A stretch of DNA of 53,790 nucleotides from Candidatus Zhuqueibacterota bacterium. GTDB taxonomy: Bacteria; Zhuqueibacterota; Zhuqueibacteria; Zhuqueibacterales; Zhuqueibacteraceae. The notes under the pieces were generated by a model. The model saw nothing but the letters and a program-made list of their open reading frames with translations. It made no database searches and was not told the DNA's origin. The stretch covers positions 1 through 53,790 of the forward strand of contig JAKEEU010000143.1 of the NCBI GenBank assembly GCA_022616415.1, given 5' to 3'. Made by a program: the position numbers and the translations under genes. Every line of letters starts with the position of its first letter. Within the stretch, counting starts at the first letter, position 1. Shown here piece by piece: positions 17,266 to 26,282 of the stretch.

Positions 17266-17544
17266 TTAACTTTGCATGGCTGCTGCCAATTTTTCGGTCA
17301 GCCAAACGTTGATCAACGTTTCGGAAGATACACCTTGTTGACGCGCGCAAGCGGTTATTTTTTTCGCTAATTCTGGCTCCAGTGCTGTCAGAAACACGCG
17401 CCGTTGAATATCTACGTCAAAGTGAACTTCACGGGTCAGATCCCAATAGTCAGCCAAATCGTGGCTGTCCCAAAAATCCGCTGCTTCTTCAATGCTTTTG
17501 AAATGTTCGGGAATGGGGTCGCGTTTCTTGCTATTTTTTCGCAT
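17266..17544 (-). CDS. brnA: BrnA/CopG-type antitoxin
   Basis: A 92-residue antitoxin. The N-terminal half (IPEHFKSIEEAADFWDSHDLADYWD) is the toxin-binding part typical of this CopG-antitoxin group. The C-terminal half (VDIQRRVFLTALEPELAKKITACARQQGVSSETLINVWLTEKL) is a ribbon-helix-helix DNA-binding domain. Such antitoxins bind BrnT and repress their own operon. Its start overlaps the end of brnT by 14 bp, the usual toxin-first order of brnTA. Confidence 0.8.
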   Translation of the reverse strand: MRKNSKKRDPIPEHFKSIEEAADFWDSHDLADYWDLTREVHFDVDIQRRVFLTALEPELAKKITACARQQGVSSETLINVWLTEKLAAAMQS

Positions 17545-17815
17545 AAGATTTCCGTTCTTTTTTGGTCATGTCTCTGGCGCTAATAATCAACGCTTCACCT
17601 GTTGTCTTGTGAACAAAATAGACGATCAAGTAGCGACCAGCGTTGGTTCGACCAAAAACCGCATAAAGATCTTCACCTTCAACGTCGCCTAATTCGATAA
17701 ACCGATAGCGTGGTTTATTGCTAAAAACTTCCTCCGCTTCATCGGTCGTGACATGATGCTTCCACAGTAGCTTGTCAACGACATCTCGTCGCCAAATAAA
17801 CCCCGATATTTTCAT
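17531..17815 (-). CDS. brnT: BrnT-family toxin
   Basis: A 94-residue ribonuclease-type toxin of the BrnT (DUF497) family, which has a RelE-like fold and inhibits translation. Marks: the opening W/D-x..KLLWKHHVTTDEAEEVF, the strand YAVFGRTNAGRYLIVYFV, and the closing ALIISARDMTKKERKSY, which carries the conserved ISAR..TKKER signature. ATG 17815 is preferred over the ORF start 33 bp upstream because the family begins right at this Met. It leads a three-gene unit. Confidence 0.85.
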   Translation of the reverse strand: MKISGFIWRRDVVDKLLWKHHVTTDEAEEVFSNKPRYRFIELGDVEGEDLYAVFGRTNAGRYLIVYFVHKTTGEALIISARDMTKKERKSYAKK

Positions 17816-17868
17816 TTTGAATGCCTCATCGCGTCGCTTGCAGGACAACTAATGAAGGCCTAAAATTA

Positions 17869-18330
17869 TTAGGCAGTCTTTTCTGACATTTCTTCTTTCG
17901 GCTCAGTCAAGGTTTGCTGGATCTGTAGGCCTTCGCTAAATGGCTTCGTAGCAGTCAGGTTAGAGTTAAGCATCTTCTTCTCTCGGAAGCGAATACCAAT
18001 GAGATTAAGGACCTTTTCTTTTGACATTTTTGAAGTGACATTCAGATTATTTGCGTCGGCCAATCTGCGAGCCTCTTCAACAGAAAAGGTTTCAAGTTCC
18101 TTTTGTACTTCAAATTCATGGCCAGCAAGCCAAAGTTCATATAAATATTCAAATTTATTCTGAAGCTCAAGCCTTTCCTCAGGAGTTAATGGAGCCAACT
18201 TGCTTGATTTTGGTTTCGCGGACTTTGACTGCTCGAATTGTTTTAGAGCATTAATCAGCTCAATAATATTCGAGTTTAAAAGTCGAAGCTCCGCCAAAAG
18301 TTGTTCCGCGAGTTTATCATTTATGGTCAT
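17869..18330 (-). CDS. ParA-partner hypothetical protein
   Basis: A 153-residue protein encoded just after a ParA ATPase, with a 14-bp overlap of the reading frames. The N-terminal 35 residues form a likely coiled coil (LAEQLLAELRLLNSNIIELINALKQFEQ). The middle is helical and charged (LTPEERLELQNKFEYLYELWLAGHEF). A final segment is polar. I do not recognise a known ParB or other partition domain. By position it is a candidate adaptor or effector of the ATPase. Confidence 0.6.
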   Translation of the reverse strand: MTINDKLAEQLLAELRLLNSNIIELINALKQFEQSKSAKPKSSKLAPLTPEERLELQNKFEYLYELWLAGHEFEVQKELETFSVEEARRLADANNLNVTSKMSKEKVLNLIGIRFREKKMLNSNLTATKPFSEGLQIQQTLTEPKEEMSEKTA

Positions 18331-19198
18331 TTAGAAATTCCTCTATCTCTTGCCAAAGGTCTCTGAAAGGTTGTTTAAGTTCAAATGGAATTCCCTCTTG
18401 GACAGCACGTTTTATGCCGACTCGGTCCGGAATTGTGGCATCAAAAACTTTTGCCTTTAAACGTTGCTGCATGATTGCGCTTTGAACGACGGTCTTGGCG
18501 TCGCCAAGATAGCGTTCGGTTTCCTGGCTGTATCTTCTAAGAGAAGCTCCGCCGGGCTTTTTGGCTTTGTTCATAAAGACCCCGATCTTGGGTACAGGAA
18601 AAGGCTCAATACGCATACGCAAGCTGTTGAGCAGAAGGTTAAGCCCCTTCGTAGCATAGAAATCGGGGTTGATTGGAATCAACACGAGATCACAACAAGA
18701 AAGAACCGAGTAACTCAAGAGACTAAATGAAGGAGGACAATCAAAGAAAACAAAATCGTATTTGGGCAGTTGTTTAGAGTTGTCAATCTTTGCTAGCAGA
18801 CGCCGGATAAACTCCTTGACCATTGTTCGCTCAAAGACTTCGAGCTCGGTCCAATATAGATCCTCGATAGCCGGAACAAAATGATATGTGTCGCTAATCT
18901 GGTATATGAAGTCATATCCTATCGGAAAATCGAAATGTTCTGACGGTGTGGTAAATTGTTCGAGCGCATTGAATATCGTTTTCTTACGTTCAATACTCCG
19001 CTGCTGCCAGTCCGTGAACGAACGAATAGGTGAACCATCTTCGTTAAAAGTGACTGCTTGGGTTAATGACATTTGAGCGTCAAGATCGAACATTAATGTA
19101 TGTTTGCCCGGGATTTGTGAAACAGTCTCTCCCAAGCACCATGTCACAGTTGTCTTTCCTACACCTCCTTTAAAGTTGATTGTTGCAATTGTTTTCAT
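18317..19198 (-). CDS. ParA/Soj-family ATPase
   Basis: A 293-residue deviant Walker-A ATPase: FKGGVGKTT near residues 9-17, DLDAQMSLTQA as the A' motif, and FFDCPPSFSLLSYSVLSCCDLVLIPINPDFYATKGL as Walker B and switch. Such proteins use dimerisation and ATP turnover to position DNA or other cargo. The gene is not near rpoH/gidB or a ParB gene, so it is not the housekeeping chromosomal parA. With its overlapping partner and the adjacent TA genes, it looks like plasmid- or island-derived accessory DNA. It has a good ribosome site (AAAGAGGAG) before ATG 19198. Confidence 0.85.
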   Translation of the reverse strand: MKTIATINFKGGVGKTTVTWCLGETVSQIPGKHTLMFDLDAQMSLTQAVTFNEDGSPIRSFTDWQQRSIERKKTIFNALEQFTTPSEHFDFPIGYDFIYQISDTYHFVPAIEDLYWTELEVFERTMVKEFIRRLLAKIDNSKQLPKYDFVFFDCPPSFSLLSYSVLSCCDLVLIPINPDFYATKGLNLLLNSLRMRIEPFPVPKIGVFMNKAKKPGGASLRRYSQETERYLGDAKTVVQSAIMQQRLKAKVFDATIPDRVGIKRAVQEGIPFELKQPFRDLWQEIEEFLNDHK

Positions 19199-19308
19199 GC
19201 GAAAAACTCCTCTTTTAAAGTAATGTGTCCTAATTATCAGTGTCTATAATTCCAACACGCTCCATGGGGTCCAACTAGCGGTTCGAGAACTTATCAGTTC
19301 AGCACAAC

Positions 19309-20721
19309 TCACTGAGCCACCTCAAAATCCGCCTCCGAGAATTTCACCACCGGATATTCCCGCAGCTTCTTTTTGAAAATTTCGGTAATCTCAGCGAGTT
19401 TTTCTGCTGTGCGCGCCTCGAAGCGCATCACCAAAACCGGTTGCGTGTTGGACGCGCGCACCAAACCCCAGCCGTCGCCGAAGAGCACGCGCGCGCCGTC
19501 GATGTCGATCACTTGATACGATTTTTTGAAATGCGCCACCATGTCGCTGACGATCTTGAATTTTGTCTCGTCCGTCGCTTCGACGCGAATCTCCGGCGTC
19601 GAGATAAAAGCCGGGATCTCGTCGTGCAATTCCGCCATGGTTTTGCCGGAATGCGAGAGAATTTGCATTATGCGGCCGCTGCCAAAGATGGCATCGTCAA
19701 AGCCGAAGTAGCCATCACTAAAAAATATGTGGCCGCTCATCTCGCCGGCAAGCGGCGCATGCTCTTCCTTCATTTTCGCCTTCAGCAGCGAATGGCCGGT
19801 TTTCCACATGATCGGGTTGCCGCCGTATTTTTCAATAAACTCCGGCAAAGCTTGGCTGCATTTGACATCAAAAACGACCTTGCCGCCAGGAAAGCGCGTG
19901 AGCGTATCGCGGGCAAACATGGCGAGCAGCTTGTCGGCATAGATCGGGCGCCCGAGATTATCGATGATGCCGAGGCGGTCGGCGTCGCCATCGTAGCCGA
20001 TGCCCAAATCCGCCTTCTCGGCCACAACCTTCGCGCGTAGGTCTTTGATGTATTTCATTACGGTCGGATCGGGCAAATGATTGGGGAAACGGCCATCCGG
20101 CTCGCAATAGAGGCAAACCACTTCGCAGCCGAGATCTTTCCAAATTTGCGGCGCAAACAAGCCGCCGCAGCCGTTGCCCGGATCGACGACGATCTTCAAC
20201 GGCTTGGCGAGTTTGACGCGTGCTTTAACCGCAGCAATGTAGTCCGGCACCACATTGATGGTTTCGACTTTCCCTTTGCCGCTGGCGAATTTTCCGGATT
20301 GGATGATTTTGTAGAGTTGTTGAATCTCTTCGCCAAACACGGCGCCGACCGAGATGTGTCCATCAGCGGCTTTCAGGCCGTCGGACATTTTGAAGCCGTT
20401 ATAGTCAATCGGATTGTGGCTGCCGGTAATCATCACGCCGCCGTCGGCTTGTTGCTGCACGATGGCAAAATATTGCGTCGGCGTCGGTACCACGCCAACG
20501 TCGATAACGTCAGCGCCGCAGCCAACCATGGCTTCGACGAGTGAATCGCGCAAGCGCCCCGACGAGAGCCGAACGTCACGTCCAACCACAAGGCGTTTGC
20601 GGCCTTGTGCCAACATGTGAGTAGCGAAGGCTTTGCCGATCAAAGCCACATTTTCATTAATCAGATCTTTCTCAGCGATGCCCCGAATGTCGTATTCTCG
20701 AAAAATGTTGCCGCTAATCAC
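19309..20721 (-). CDS. Phosphomannomutase/phosphoglucomutase
   Basis: A 470-residue phosphohexomutase of the AlgC/ManB (PMM/PGM) branch: IFREYDIRGIAEKDL at the start, active-site serine near 101 in ITGSHNP, Mg loop GYDGDADRLGIID, sugar loop GEMSGHIFFSDGYFGFDDA and phosphate loop RASNTQPVLVMRFEA. It should interconvert mannose- or glucose-6-P and -1-P for polysaccharide or LPS precursors. The start is GTG 20721 with AAAGGAG upstream. It follows prmC by 29 bp on the same strand and may be the last gene of the prfA-prmC unit. Confidence 0.9.
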   Translation of the reverse strand: MISGNIFREYDIRGIAEKDLINENVALIGKAFATHMLAQGRKRLVVGRDVRLSSGRLRDSLVEAMVGCGADVIDVGVVPTPTQYFAIVQQQADGGVMITGSHNPIDYNGFKMSDGLKAADGHISVGAVFGEEIQQLYKIIQSGKFASGKGKVETINVVPDYIAAVKARVKLAKPLKIVVDPGNGCGGLFAPQIWKDLGCEVVCLYCEPDGRFPNHLPDPTVMKYIKDLRAKVVAEKADLGIGYDGDADRLGIIDNLGRPIYADKLLAMFARDTLTRFPGGKVVFDVKCSQALPEFIEKYGGNPIMWKTGHSLLKAKMKEEHAPLAGEMSGHIFFSDGYFGFDDAIFGSGRIMQILSHSGKTMAELHDEIPAFISTPEIRVEATDETKFKIVSDMVAHFKKSYQVIDIDGARVLFGDGWGLVRASNTQPVLVMRFEARTAEKLAEITEIFKKKLREYPVVKFSEADFEVAQ

Positions 20722-20750
20722 TGTTTGCTCCTTTCAGTTAAACTTTTGCT

Positions 20751-21605
20751 CTACAGGCGTTGTCCAATCACATGCCGCTCCAATCCGGCCAGGTCTTTGA
20801 TGATTTGTACGTCATGAAAACCCGCTGCGCGGAACAATCCCGCAATCGCGGAACTGCGCTGGCTGGCCATTTCACAGGCCACCCACCCGCCGGCGCGCAG
20901 GCATCTATAACAATAGTCGATGATGTAACGATAAAATTTCAATCCATCATCATCGACATATAACGCCGCTGCCGGCTCCCAATCGCGAATCTCCGGCTGC
21001 AAACTCGGTCGCTCTGTTTCTAAAATATAAGGCGGATTTGAAACAACGATATCGAATGACTTACTCGAAGAAAGCGTCTCGGATTGCGTCATGTCGGCCA
21101 AACGGAACTCGATCCGCTCGGCTACGCCATGTCGTTGCGCGTTTTTTTGCGCCATTTCAAGAGCTGCCGTAGAAATGTCGGTTGCAACGAGGCGCGCCTT
21201 CGCCATCAGCTTGGCCAACGACACGGCGATAGATCCCGAACCGGTGCCGAGGTCGATTATTCTTGGTGAAGAAATTTCCGCCGCAAGCTCAACAACCTTT
21301 TCGACGAGCAACTCGGTTTCGGGACGAGGAATCAAGACCGCGGGTGAGACGACGAACTCAAAACCATAAAACTCGCAAATGCCGAGAATGTATTGCAAAG
21401 GCTCGCGCTTGAGGCGGCGGCTGAGAAATGCGTCGAACCTCGCCCGTTCATCGGGTTGCAACCGGCGCTCATGCATCAAGTAAAGATTCGTGCCGTCGGT
21501 ATTCAACACTGCTGCGAGCAGCCATTCGGCATCTGATTTGGGCGACTCGATGCCGGCTTCTTGGAGCTGTTTTGCGGCTGATTTGAGAAGATCAAGAACG
21601 CGCAA
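20751..21605 (-). CDS. prmC: Peptide chain release factor N5-glutamine methyltransferase
   Basis: A 284-residue SAM-dependent methyltransferase that modifies the GGQ glutamine of release factors, raising termination efficiency. The catalytic NPPY is in VVSNPPYILETE. The SAM-binding strand is IIDLGTGSGSIAVSLA. The N-terminal helical domain (ESPKSDAEWLLAAVLN) and the substrate motif IPRPETELLVE are typical. It lies directly downstream of its substrate gene prfA, the classic pairing. Confidence 0.95.
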   Translation of the reverse strand: MRVLDLLKSAAKQLQEAGIESPKSDAEWLLAAVLNTDGTNLYLMHERRLQPDERARFDAFLSRRLKREPLQYILGICEFYGFEFVVSPAVLIPRPETELLVEKVVELAAEISSPRIIDLGTGSGSIAVSLAKLMAKARLVATDISTAALEMAQKNAQRHGVAERIEFRLADMTQSETLSSSKSFDIVVSNPPYILETERPSLQPEIRDWEPAAALYVDDDGLKFYRYIIDYCYRCLRAGGWVACEMASQRSSAIAGLFRAAGFHDVQIIKDLAGLERHVIGQRL

Positions 21606-21685
21606 AAAATTTCAGGAACTTTTAATTTTCAAGAGAGTAGCTGAATCCTGTGCTCCCAGCCGGGCCGACTGGGCTACGTCCGAAC

Positions 21686-22753
21686 TTACTCCGCGCTTTT
21701 CAGCTTTTCCGCCTGATCCGCCAGCGCCAGTTGCTCGATAAACTGATTGAGATTGCCGTCGAGCACGTCGTCGAGCTGGTAGATTGTCAGTCCGATGCGA
21801 TGATCGGTGACGCGGTTCTGGGGAAAATTATATGTGCGAATCTTGTCGCTGCGATCGCCGCTGCCGACCATTTGGCGACGGGCGTCGGTGATTTTCGCCT
21901 GTTCTTTGGCGCGTTCAGCTTCCAATAAACGCGCGCGCAAAACTTTGATGGCTTTGTTCTTATTTTTAAGCTGCGATTTCTCGTCCTGACATTGCACAAC
22001 GAGTCCGGTAGGAATGTGCGTCACGCGCACCGCCGAATCCGTAGTGTTCACGCTTTGGCCGCCGGGGCCGGAAGAGCGAAACACATCGATGCGCAAATCG
22101 CTCATATTAATGTCGATGTCAACTTCCTCAGCTTCAGGCAGAACGGCAACGCTGGCGGCAGAAGTGTGAATACGGCCATTCTGCTCAGTGGCCGGCACGC
22201 GCTGAACGCGATGCACACCACCTTCGTATTTTAGCTTGCCGAAAGCGTCCTTCCCGCTCACTTGAAAAATAATTTCTTTGAAGCCGCCGATGCCCTGTGT
22301 ATTGCTGGACATCACCTCCGTATGCCAGCCCTGCCGTTCCGCGAAGCGCGAATACATGCGGAACAGATCGCCAGCGAACAATCCGGCCTCATCGCCGCCA
22401 GTGCCGGCGCGAACTTCCACGATAACGTTCTTCGTGTCATTTGGATCCTTCGGCACCAGCAACAGTTTCATTTCCTCTTCAAGATGCTGCAGCCTGGGTT
22501 CCAGTTCGTCCAGCTCGGCTTGTGCAATCTCCCGCAGCTCGCGATCTTTTGTTTCATCTAAAAGCTGTTTGTCGTCGGCAATGCTTTTGGCAACCGTTTT
22601 GTATTCGTGATATTTTTTGACGACGTCTTCGAGATCGCGATGCTCGCGCGCGAGATCGCGCAAGCGTTTGGGATTAGTCGTCACCTCAGGACTGGACAGC
22701 AGGGCGTTGAGTTCTTCGTAACGCTTTTCGAGATTTTCTAATTTGGCGAACAT
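21686..22753 (-). CDS. prfA: Peptide chain release factor 1
   Basis: A 355-residue class I release factor for UAA/UAG. The peptidyl-hydrolysis motif is [18 protein letters not shown]. The factor core opens with [17 protein letters not shown] and carries [20 protein letters not shown]. The lower conserved region [25 protein letters not shown] identifies RF1/RF2; the position before prmC and the 355 length fit RF1. ATG 22753 begins the standard [15 protein letters not shown]. Confidence 0.95.
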   Translation of the reverse strand: MFAKLENLEKRYEELNALLSSPEVTTNPKRLRDLAREHRDLEDVVKKYHEYKTVAKSIADDKQLLDETKDRELREIAQAELDELEPRLQHLEEEMKLLLVPKDPNDTKNVIVEVRAGTGGDEAGLFAGDLFRMYSRFAERQGWHTEVMSSNTQGIGGFKEIIFQVSGKDAFGKLKYEGGVHRVQRVPATEQNGRIHTSAASVAVLPEAEEVDIDINMSDLRIDVFRSSGPGGQSVNTTDSAVRVTHIPTGLVVQCQDEKSQLKNKNKAIKVLRARLLEAERAKEQAKITDARRQMVGSGDRSDKIRTYNFPQNRVTDHRIGLTIYQLDDVLDGNLNQFIEQLALADQAEKLKSAE

Positions 22754-22764
22754 CGTTTTTGACT

Positions 22765-23166
22765 CTATTTCTTTTTAGGGATTTCGCGCAGGACAAGTGT
22801 GGCGGTATCGGTTTCTATGGTGATGCGGTATTTGCCCATGAAGTCCATGCCGAGAATACCGTCAAATTGAAATCCTGATGGGAAATCGATAATTGAAACC
22901 ATTAAATTTTTCTGCACCACACTGCCAACCACCAAGTCGTCGGCTTTTAATGTTGAGACTGTAACAGTCTTTTGGCCTACCGGCGCAATTGACCGTTTGA
23001 TCTCCGTTGGTTCGGCTGTAATTTTATCCAAAGCTTGGCGCTTAACTGCGGTATTGGCCGCTCCACTATCCACCAAAAAATTCAGGCGAGTACCATTCAA
23101 ATTCGCTGGTACTAACAGCACACCGCCATAGTCTAACCAGCCAGAAATTCGATTAGCCCTGAACAA
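22765..23166 (-). CDS. Retropepsin-like aspartyl protease domain protein
   Basis: A 133-residue single-domain protein with the retropepsin/clan AA fold: active-site loop [13 protein letters not shown] (DSG motif near residue 33) and the later [15 protein letters not shown] strand. A single-domain protein would need to dimerise for a two-Asp active site. No signal peptide is apparent, so it is probably cytoplasmic. It overlaps the preceding 85-residue gene by 14 bp, implying coupled translation, and is followed by prfA after 11 bp. The substrate is unknown. Confidence 0.8.
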   Translation of the reverse strand: MFRANRISGWLDYGGVLLVPANLNGTRLNFLVDSGAANTAVKRQALDKITAEPTEIKRSIAPVGQKTVTVSTLKADDLVVGSVVQKNLMVSIIDFPSGFQFDGILGMDFMGKYRITIETDTATLVLREIPKKK

Positions 23167-23410
23167 ACATGACTCCTATTCCAGTTGGAATGGCTTGTCC
23201 GGCAAAAAAGTAATACAAATCTGCTTTAGGATGTTCTTCGCGGTACTTTCGGCCATGACGTGTGACCTCAGCTTCATCGGGGTTTTGAAATAAAACTCGG
23301 CCCCTCAGTGGATTATCGTATTTGTCGACCTTCGTGACTTCAACGACAACCCAATTGCCGTCATACTTTTCCCGAATCTCTGCAATCTTCAAATCATCAC
23401 GCATATTCAT
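23153..23410 (-). CDS. DUF5678-like small protein paired with a retropepsin
   Basis: An 85-residue soluble protein: AEIREKYDGNWVVVEVTKVDKYDNPLRGRVLFQNPDEAEVTRH, a pattern (K-Y-x-G-x-WV-V-V then a positional D/E repeat) close to DUF5678 proteins. It ends with [13 protein letters not shown]. Its stop overlaps the start of the aspartyl protease gene by 14 bp. Pairs of a DUF5678-like protein with a retropepsin-like protein look like toxin-antitoxin or regulator-protease pairs, but the role is not known. Confidence 0.6.
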   Translation of the reverse strand: MNMRDDLKIAEIREKYDGNWVVVEVTKVDKYDNPLRGRVLFQNPDEAEVTRHGRKYREEHPKADLYYFFAGQAIPTGIGVMFVQG

Positions 23411-23419
23411 CCTTCCAAG

Positions 23420-24442
23420 CTAAACAGTTTGTGCCATTTTCGCCTTTCCATCATTCACCACTACGTTTGGCAGCAATTCAACTTCTTCTCCCAGCGCCGC
23501 TTTCAGCGAGACGATCGCCACTTCGAGCTGGCCGAGATCCGGCTCTTGCGTCGTCAAGCGTTGCAGCCACAATCCCGGCAAAATGAAAAGCCGCCAGAAC
23601 GCGTTGCGAAAGCCTTTGTCCGACAGCCGGATGAATTCATACGAGATGCCGCCGATTACCGGAATGAAGGCCAGGCGCAGCAAGCGGTCGCCGACAGTTT
23701 CCGGGCGGCCGAGCGCCATGAAGACGAAAATGCTGACGAGCATGACGATGAGCAAAAAGCTGGTGCCGCAGCGCGGATGAAAACGCGAAAAAGTCGCCGC
23801 GGTTTCCGGCGCCAGGTCTTTTTTTTCCTCAAAATTAAAAATGCTCTTGTGCTCGGCGCCGTGATATTCAAAGACGCGGCGAATGTCTTTCATCCTCGTG
23901 ATGAGCCACAAATAGCCCAAAAAGAAAACCAGCCGGATGATGCCATCCACGAGGTTGAACCAGAAGCCCGTGCGCGCGCCGAGCCAATCGGTGAGCAACA
24001 ACGGGACATAGAAAAAAATCCCAAGTCCGATGGCGAAAGCAAAAGTTAGGGTTAACCCCATCCAAACTTTTTGCGACAGCGTGCGTTGGCCGAGCGGCTG
24101 AGCCGGCTCCGCAGTTTTGCCGTTTTGCCTGGCGCGCTCGTCTTCCATCGCCACATCGCCGGAAAAGGTCAACGCCTGCACGCCGAGCACGAGCGATTCG
24201 ATGAGAACGATGGAACCGCGAAAAACCGGCAGCGCGAGAAATTTGAAGCGGCTCAACAGCGAGCGATAGGGTTTGCGCCACACGACGATATTGCCGTCGG
24301 CGCGCCGGCAGGCGACCGCGACTATCTCCGGCGAGCGCATCATCACGCCTTCGATCACCGCCTGGCCGCCAACCATCAGTTTTTTTTCCGGAGCGTTTTC
24401 TTTGGCCATTTGCATTCGACTCGTCTGTTGGTGTTCATCCAC
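23420..24442 (-). CDS. YqhQ-like DUF1385 membrane protein
   Basis: A 340-residue multi-pass membrane protein of the DUF1385 (YqhQ) family. The conserved opening is KLMVGGQAVIEGVMMRSPE. A cytoplasmic loop with RYRS-like basic residues, four or more membrane helices (VWMGLTLTFAFAIGLGIFFYVPLLL, WFNLVDGIIRLVFFLGYLWLI, TSFLLIVMLVSIFVFMAL) and the family block EYHGAEHKSIFNFE..FHPRCGTSFLL follow. It contains GGISYEFIRLSDK near the end. The family's role is uncertain; it often lies by prfA and rpmE, as here. The start may be 24442 or an ATG at 24415, as no strong ribosome site decides. Confidence 0.88.
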   Translation of the reverse strand: MDEHQQTSRMQMAKENAPEKKLMVGGQAVIEGVMMRSPEIVAVACRRADGNIVVWRKPYRSLLSRFKFLALPVFRGSIVLIESLVLGVQALTFSGDVAMEDERARQNGKTAEPAQPLGQRTLSQKVWMGLTLTFAFAIGLGIFFYVPLLLTDWLGARTGFWFNLVDGIIRLVFFLGYLWLITRMKDIRRVFEYHGAEHKSIFNFEEKKDLAPETAATFSRFHPRCGTSFLLIVMLVSIFVFMALGRPETVGDRLLRLAFIPVIGGISYEFIRLSDKGFRNAFWRLFILPGLWLQRLTTQEPDLGQLEVAIVSLKAALGEEVELLPNVVVNDGKAKMAQTV

Positions 24443-24443
24443 A

Positions 24444-24534
24444 AATAAAAAAACGGAACACCCATTGCCCCGACTTTTCCTGGCTCATCTGTTGGCATGA
24501 AATGTCGGGGTGTTCTGAGCGCATTCCGTTTCGT
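24444..24534 (-). terminator. Intrinsic terminator after rpmE
   Basis: Read on the minus strand, a GAACACCCCGAC arm and a GTCGGGG..GGGTGTTC arm around a roughly 25-nt loop form a strong stem that runs into GGTGTTCCG and then seven T residues (24447-24453). It would stop transcripts from rpmE. It lies against the start of the yqhQ-like gene. Confidence 0.75.
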
Positions 24535-24569
24535 TGTTAAAACCGCTTTCCCGAAATCGGCTTTCGGGA

Positions 24570-24794
24570 TTATACTTGCGCCGCTGCTTTCTCTTCGCTC
24601 TTCTTGTACTTCTTCATGAATTTTTCGACGCGCCCAGCCGAATCGATCAACTTTTGTTTGCCGGTGAAGAAGGGGTGGCAATTCGAGCAGATTTCGACAC
24701 GCAGATCACCGGCGGTGTTGCGCACTTGAAAGGTATTGCCGCACGCGCACGAAATCGTGGCCAACACATATTGCGGATGAATTTTAGGTTTCAC
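24570..24794 (-). CDS. rpmE: Ribosomal protein bL31
   Basis: A 74-residue protein of the large ribosomal subunit, with the zinc-binding cysteine pairs (ISCACGNTF and [14 protein letters not shown]) of the C+ type. The start is a GTG at 24794 behind AAGAGGAGA; longer readings add a nonconserved segment. The C-terminus is a basic [13 protein letters not shown] tail. It lies after rho and before the yqhQ-like gene, a gene order seen in many bacteria. Confidence 0.95.
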   Translation of the reverse strand: MKPKIHPQYVLATISCACGNTFQVRNTAGDLRVEICSNCHPFFTGKQKLIDSAGRVEKFMKKYKKSEEKAAAQV

Positions 24795-25034
24795 GATTAT
24801 TTCTCCTCTTTGCTTTTGCCCATTGCCCCGACACGGCCTCAACACCGACCAGGCTGGCACGTTTCCAGCCAATATAAAATGAGAGTAAATCGGGGGTGGC
24901 GTTTAGGTATAGATAAAATTACAATACTACAAACCTTAAATATACAGCAAGATCATGGCAAAAGCAAGCGAATTTTACGCGGCCATACTTGTGATTTTAC
25001 TCAGAACCCCATCCGTTCGCGCGCATCATGTGTG

Positions 25035-26282
25035 TTACGAGTTCATGTGCTTCAAAAATTCCTCGTTGGATTTGGTGCCGCGCATGCGCTCGAGCAAAAA
25101 CTCCATGGCTTCCACGGAGGTCAGGTCGCTCAAAAATTTGCGCAGGATGTAAACGCGGTTGAGCTCCATGTCGGCGAGCAAAAGCTCTTCCTTACGCGTG
25201 CCGGATTTGTTGATATCGATCGACGGGAAAATGCGGCGGTCGGAGAGCCGGCGGTCGAGCACCAACTCCATATTGCCGGTGCCCTTGAACTCTTCGAAAA
25301 TGACTTCGTCCATGCGGCTGCCGGTATCGATCAAAGCCGTGGCAATAATGGTGAGACTGCCGCCTTCTTCAATATTGCGCGCGGCGCCGAAAAAGCGCTT
25401 GGGGCGCTCGAGGGCGGTGGCGTCGAGACCGCCGGAGAGAATCTTTCCGGAGTGTGGAACGACCGCGTTGTGAGCGCGCGCCAAACGGGTGATGGAGTCG
25501 AGCAGGATGACGACATCGTGGCCATATTCCACCAGGCGCTTGGCTTTTTCCAAAACCATGTCGGAAACTTGCACGTGGCGTTCCGGCGGTTCATCGAACG
25601 TCGAGCTTACTACTTCAGCCTCGACCGAGCGCTCCATGTCCGTCACTTCTTCGGGACGTTCGTCAATCAACAAAACGATGAGCTTGATTTCCGGCTGATT
25701 GGCGGTGATGGCGTTGGCGATTTTTTGGAGAATGGTTGTCTTGCCCGTCTTCGGCTGCGCGACGATGAGGCCGCGTTGGCCCTTGCCCAACGGCGACAAC
25801 AGATTCATGACGCGGGAGGTATAATCTCTGGCATCATGCTCGAGATTGATGCGCTTGATCGGATAAAGCGGCGTGAGGTTGTCGAACAAAATTTTACTCT
25901 TGGCGACTTCCGGATTCTCGAAGTTGACCGCTTCGACTTTGAGCAGCGCGAAGAAGCGCTCGTTTTCTTTCGGCGGCCGGATTTGGCCGGAAACCGTGTC
26001 GCCGGTGCGCAAGCCGAAGCGCTTGATCTGGCTCGGCGAAACGTAAATATCATCCGGCCCCGGCAGGTAATTGTAATCCGGCGAGCGCAAAAAGCCGTAG
26101 CCATCCGGAAGCACTTCGAGCACGCCGTCGGCGAAAATCAAGCCCTCCTTCTTGGTTTGCTCTTCCAGGATTTTAAAAATAAGCTCGGATTTTCTCAAGC
26201 CGGTCGCTCCCTGGACGTTCAAATCCTGAGCGACTTTGTTGAGCTCGGCAATTTTTAATGCTTTCAATTCTGCAATGTCCAT
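25035..26282 (-). CDS. rho: Transcription termination factor Rho
   Basis: A 415-residue ring-shaped RNA helicase that ends many transcripts. The N-terminal helical part starts [21 protein letters not shown], followed by the RNA-binding OB part ([30 protein letters not shown]). The ATPase core has P-loop [10 protein letters not shown], Walker [17 protein letters not shown] and the secondary RNA site [21 protein letters not shown]. Length and domain order are normal. The start at ATG 26282 gives the standard opening. Confidence 0.97.
   Translation of the reverse strand: MDIAELKALKIAELNKVAQDLNVQGATGLRKSELIFKILEEQTKKEGLIFADGVLEVLPDGYGFLRSPDYNYLPGPDDIYVSPSQIKRFGLRTGDTVSGQIRPPKENERFFALLKVEAVNFENPEVAKSKILFDNLTPLYPIKRINLEHDARDYTSRVMNLLSPLGKGQRGLIVAQPKTGKTTILQKIANAITANQPEIKLIVLLIDERPEEVTDMERSVEAEVVSSTFDEPPERHVQVSDMVLEKAKRLVEYGHDVVILLDSITRLARAHNAVVPHSGKILSGGLDATALERPKRFFGAARNIEEGGSLTIIATALIDTGSRMDEVIFEEFKGTGNMELVLDRRLSDRRIFPSIDINKSGTRKEELLLADMELNRVYILRKFLSDLTSVEAMEFLLERMRGTKSNEEFLKHMNS

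Noticed and set aside
24534..26258. A 574-residue open frame on the plus strand opposite rho
   Set aside because: It is the shadow of rho and rpmE; it has no family signs and no ribosome site, and rho is unmistakable on the other strand.
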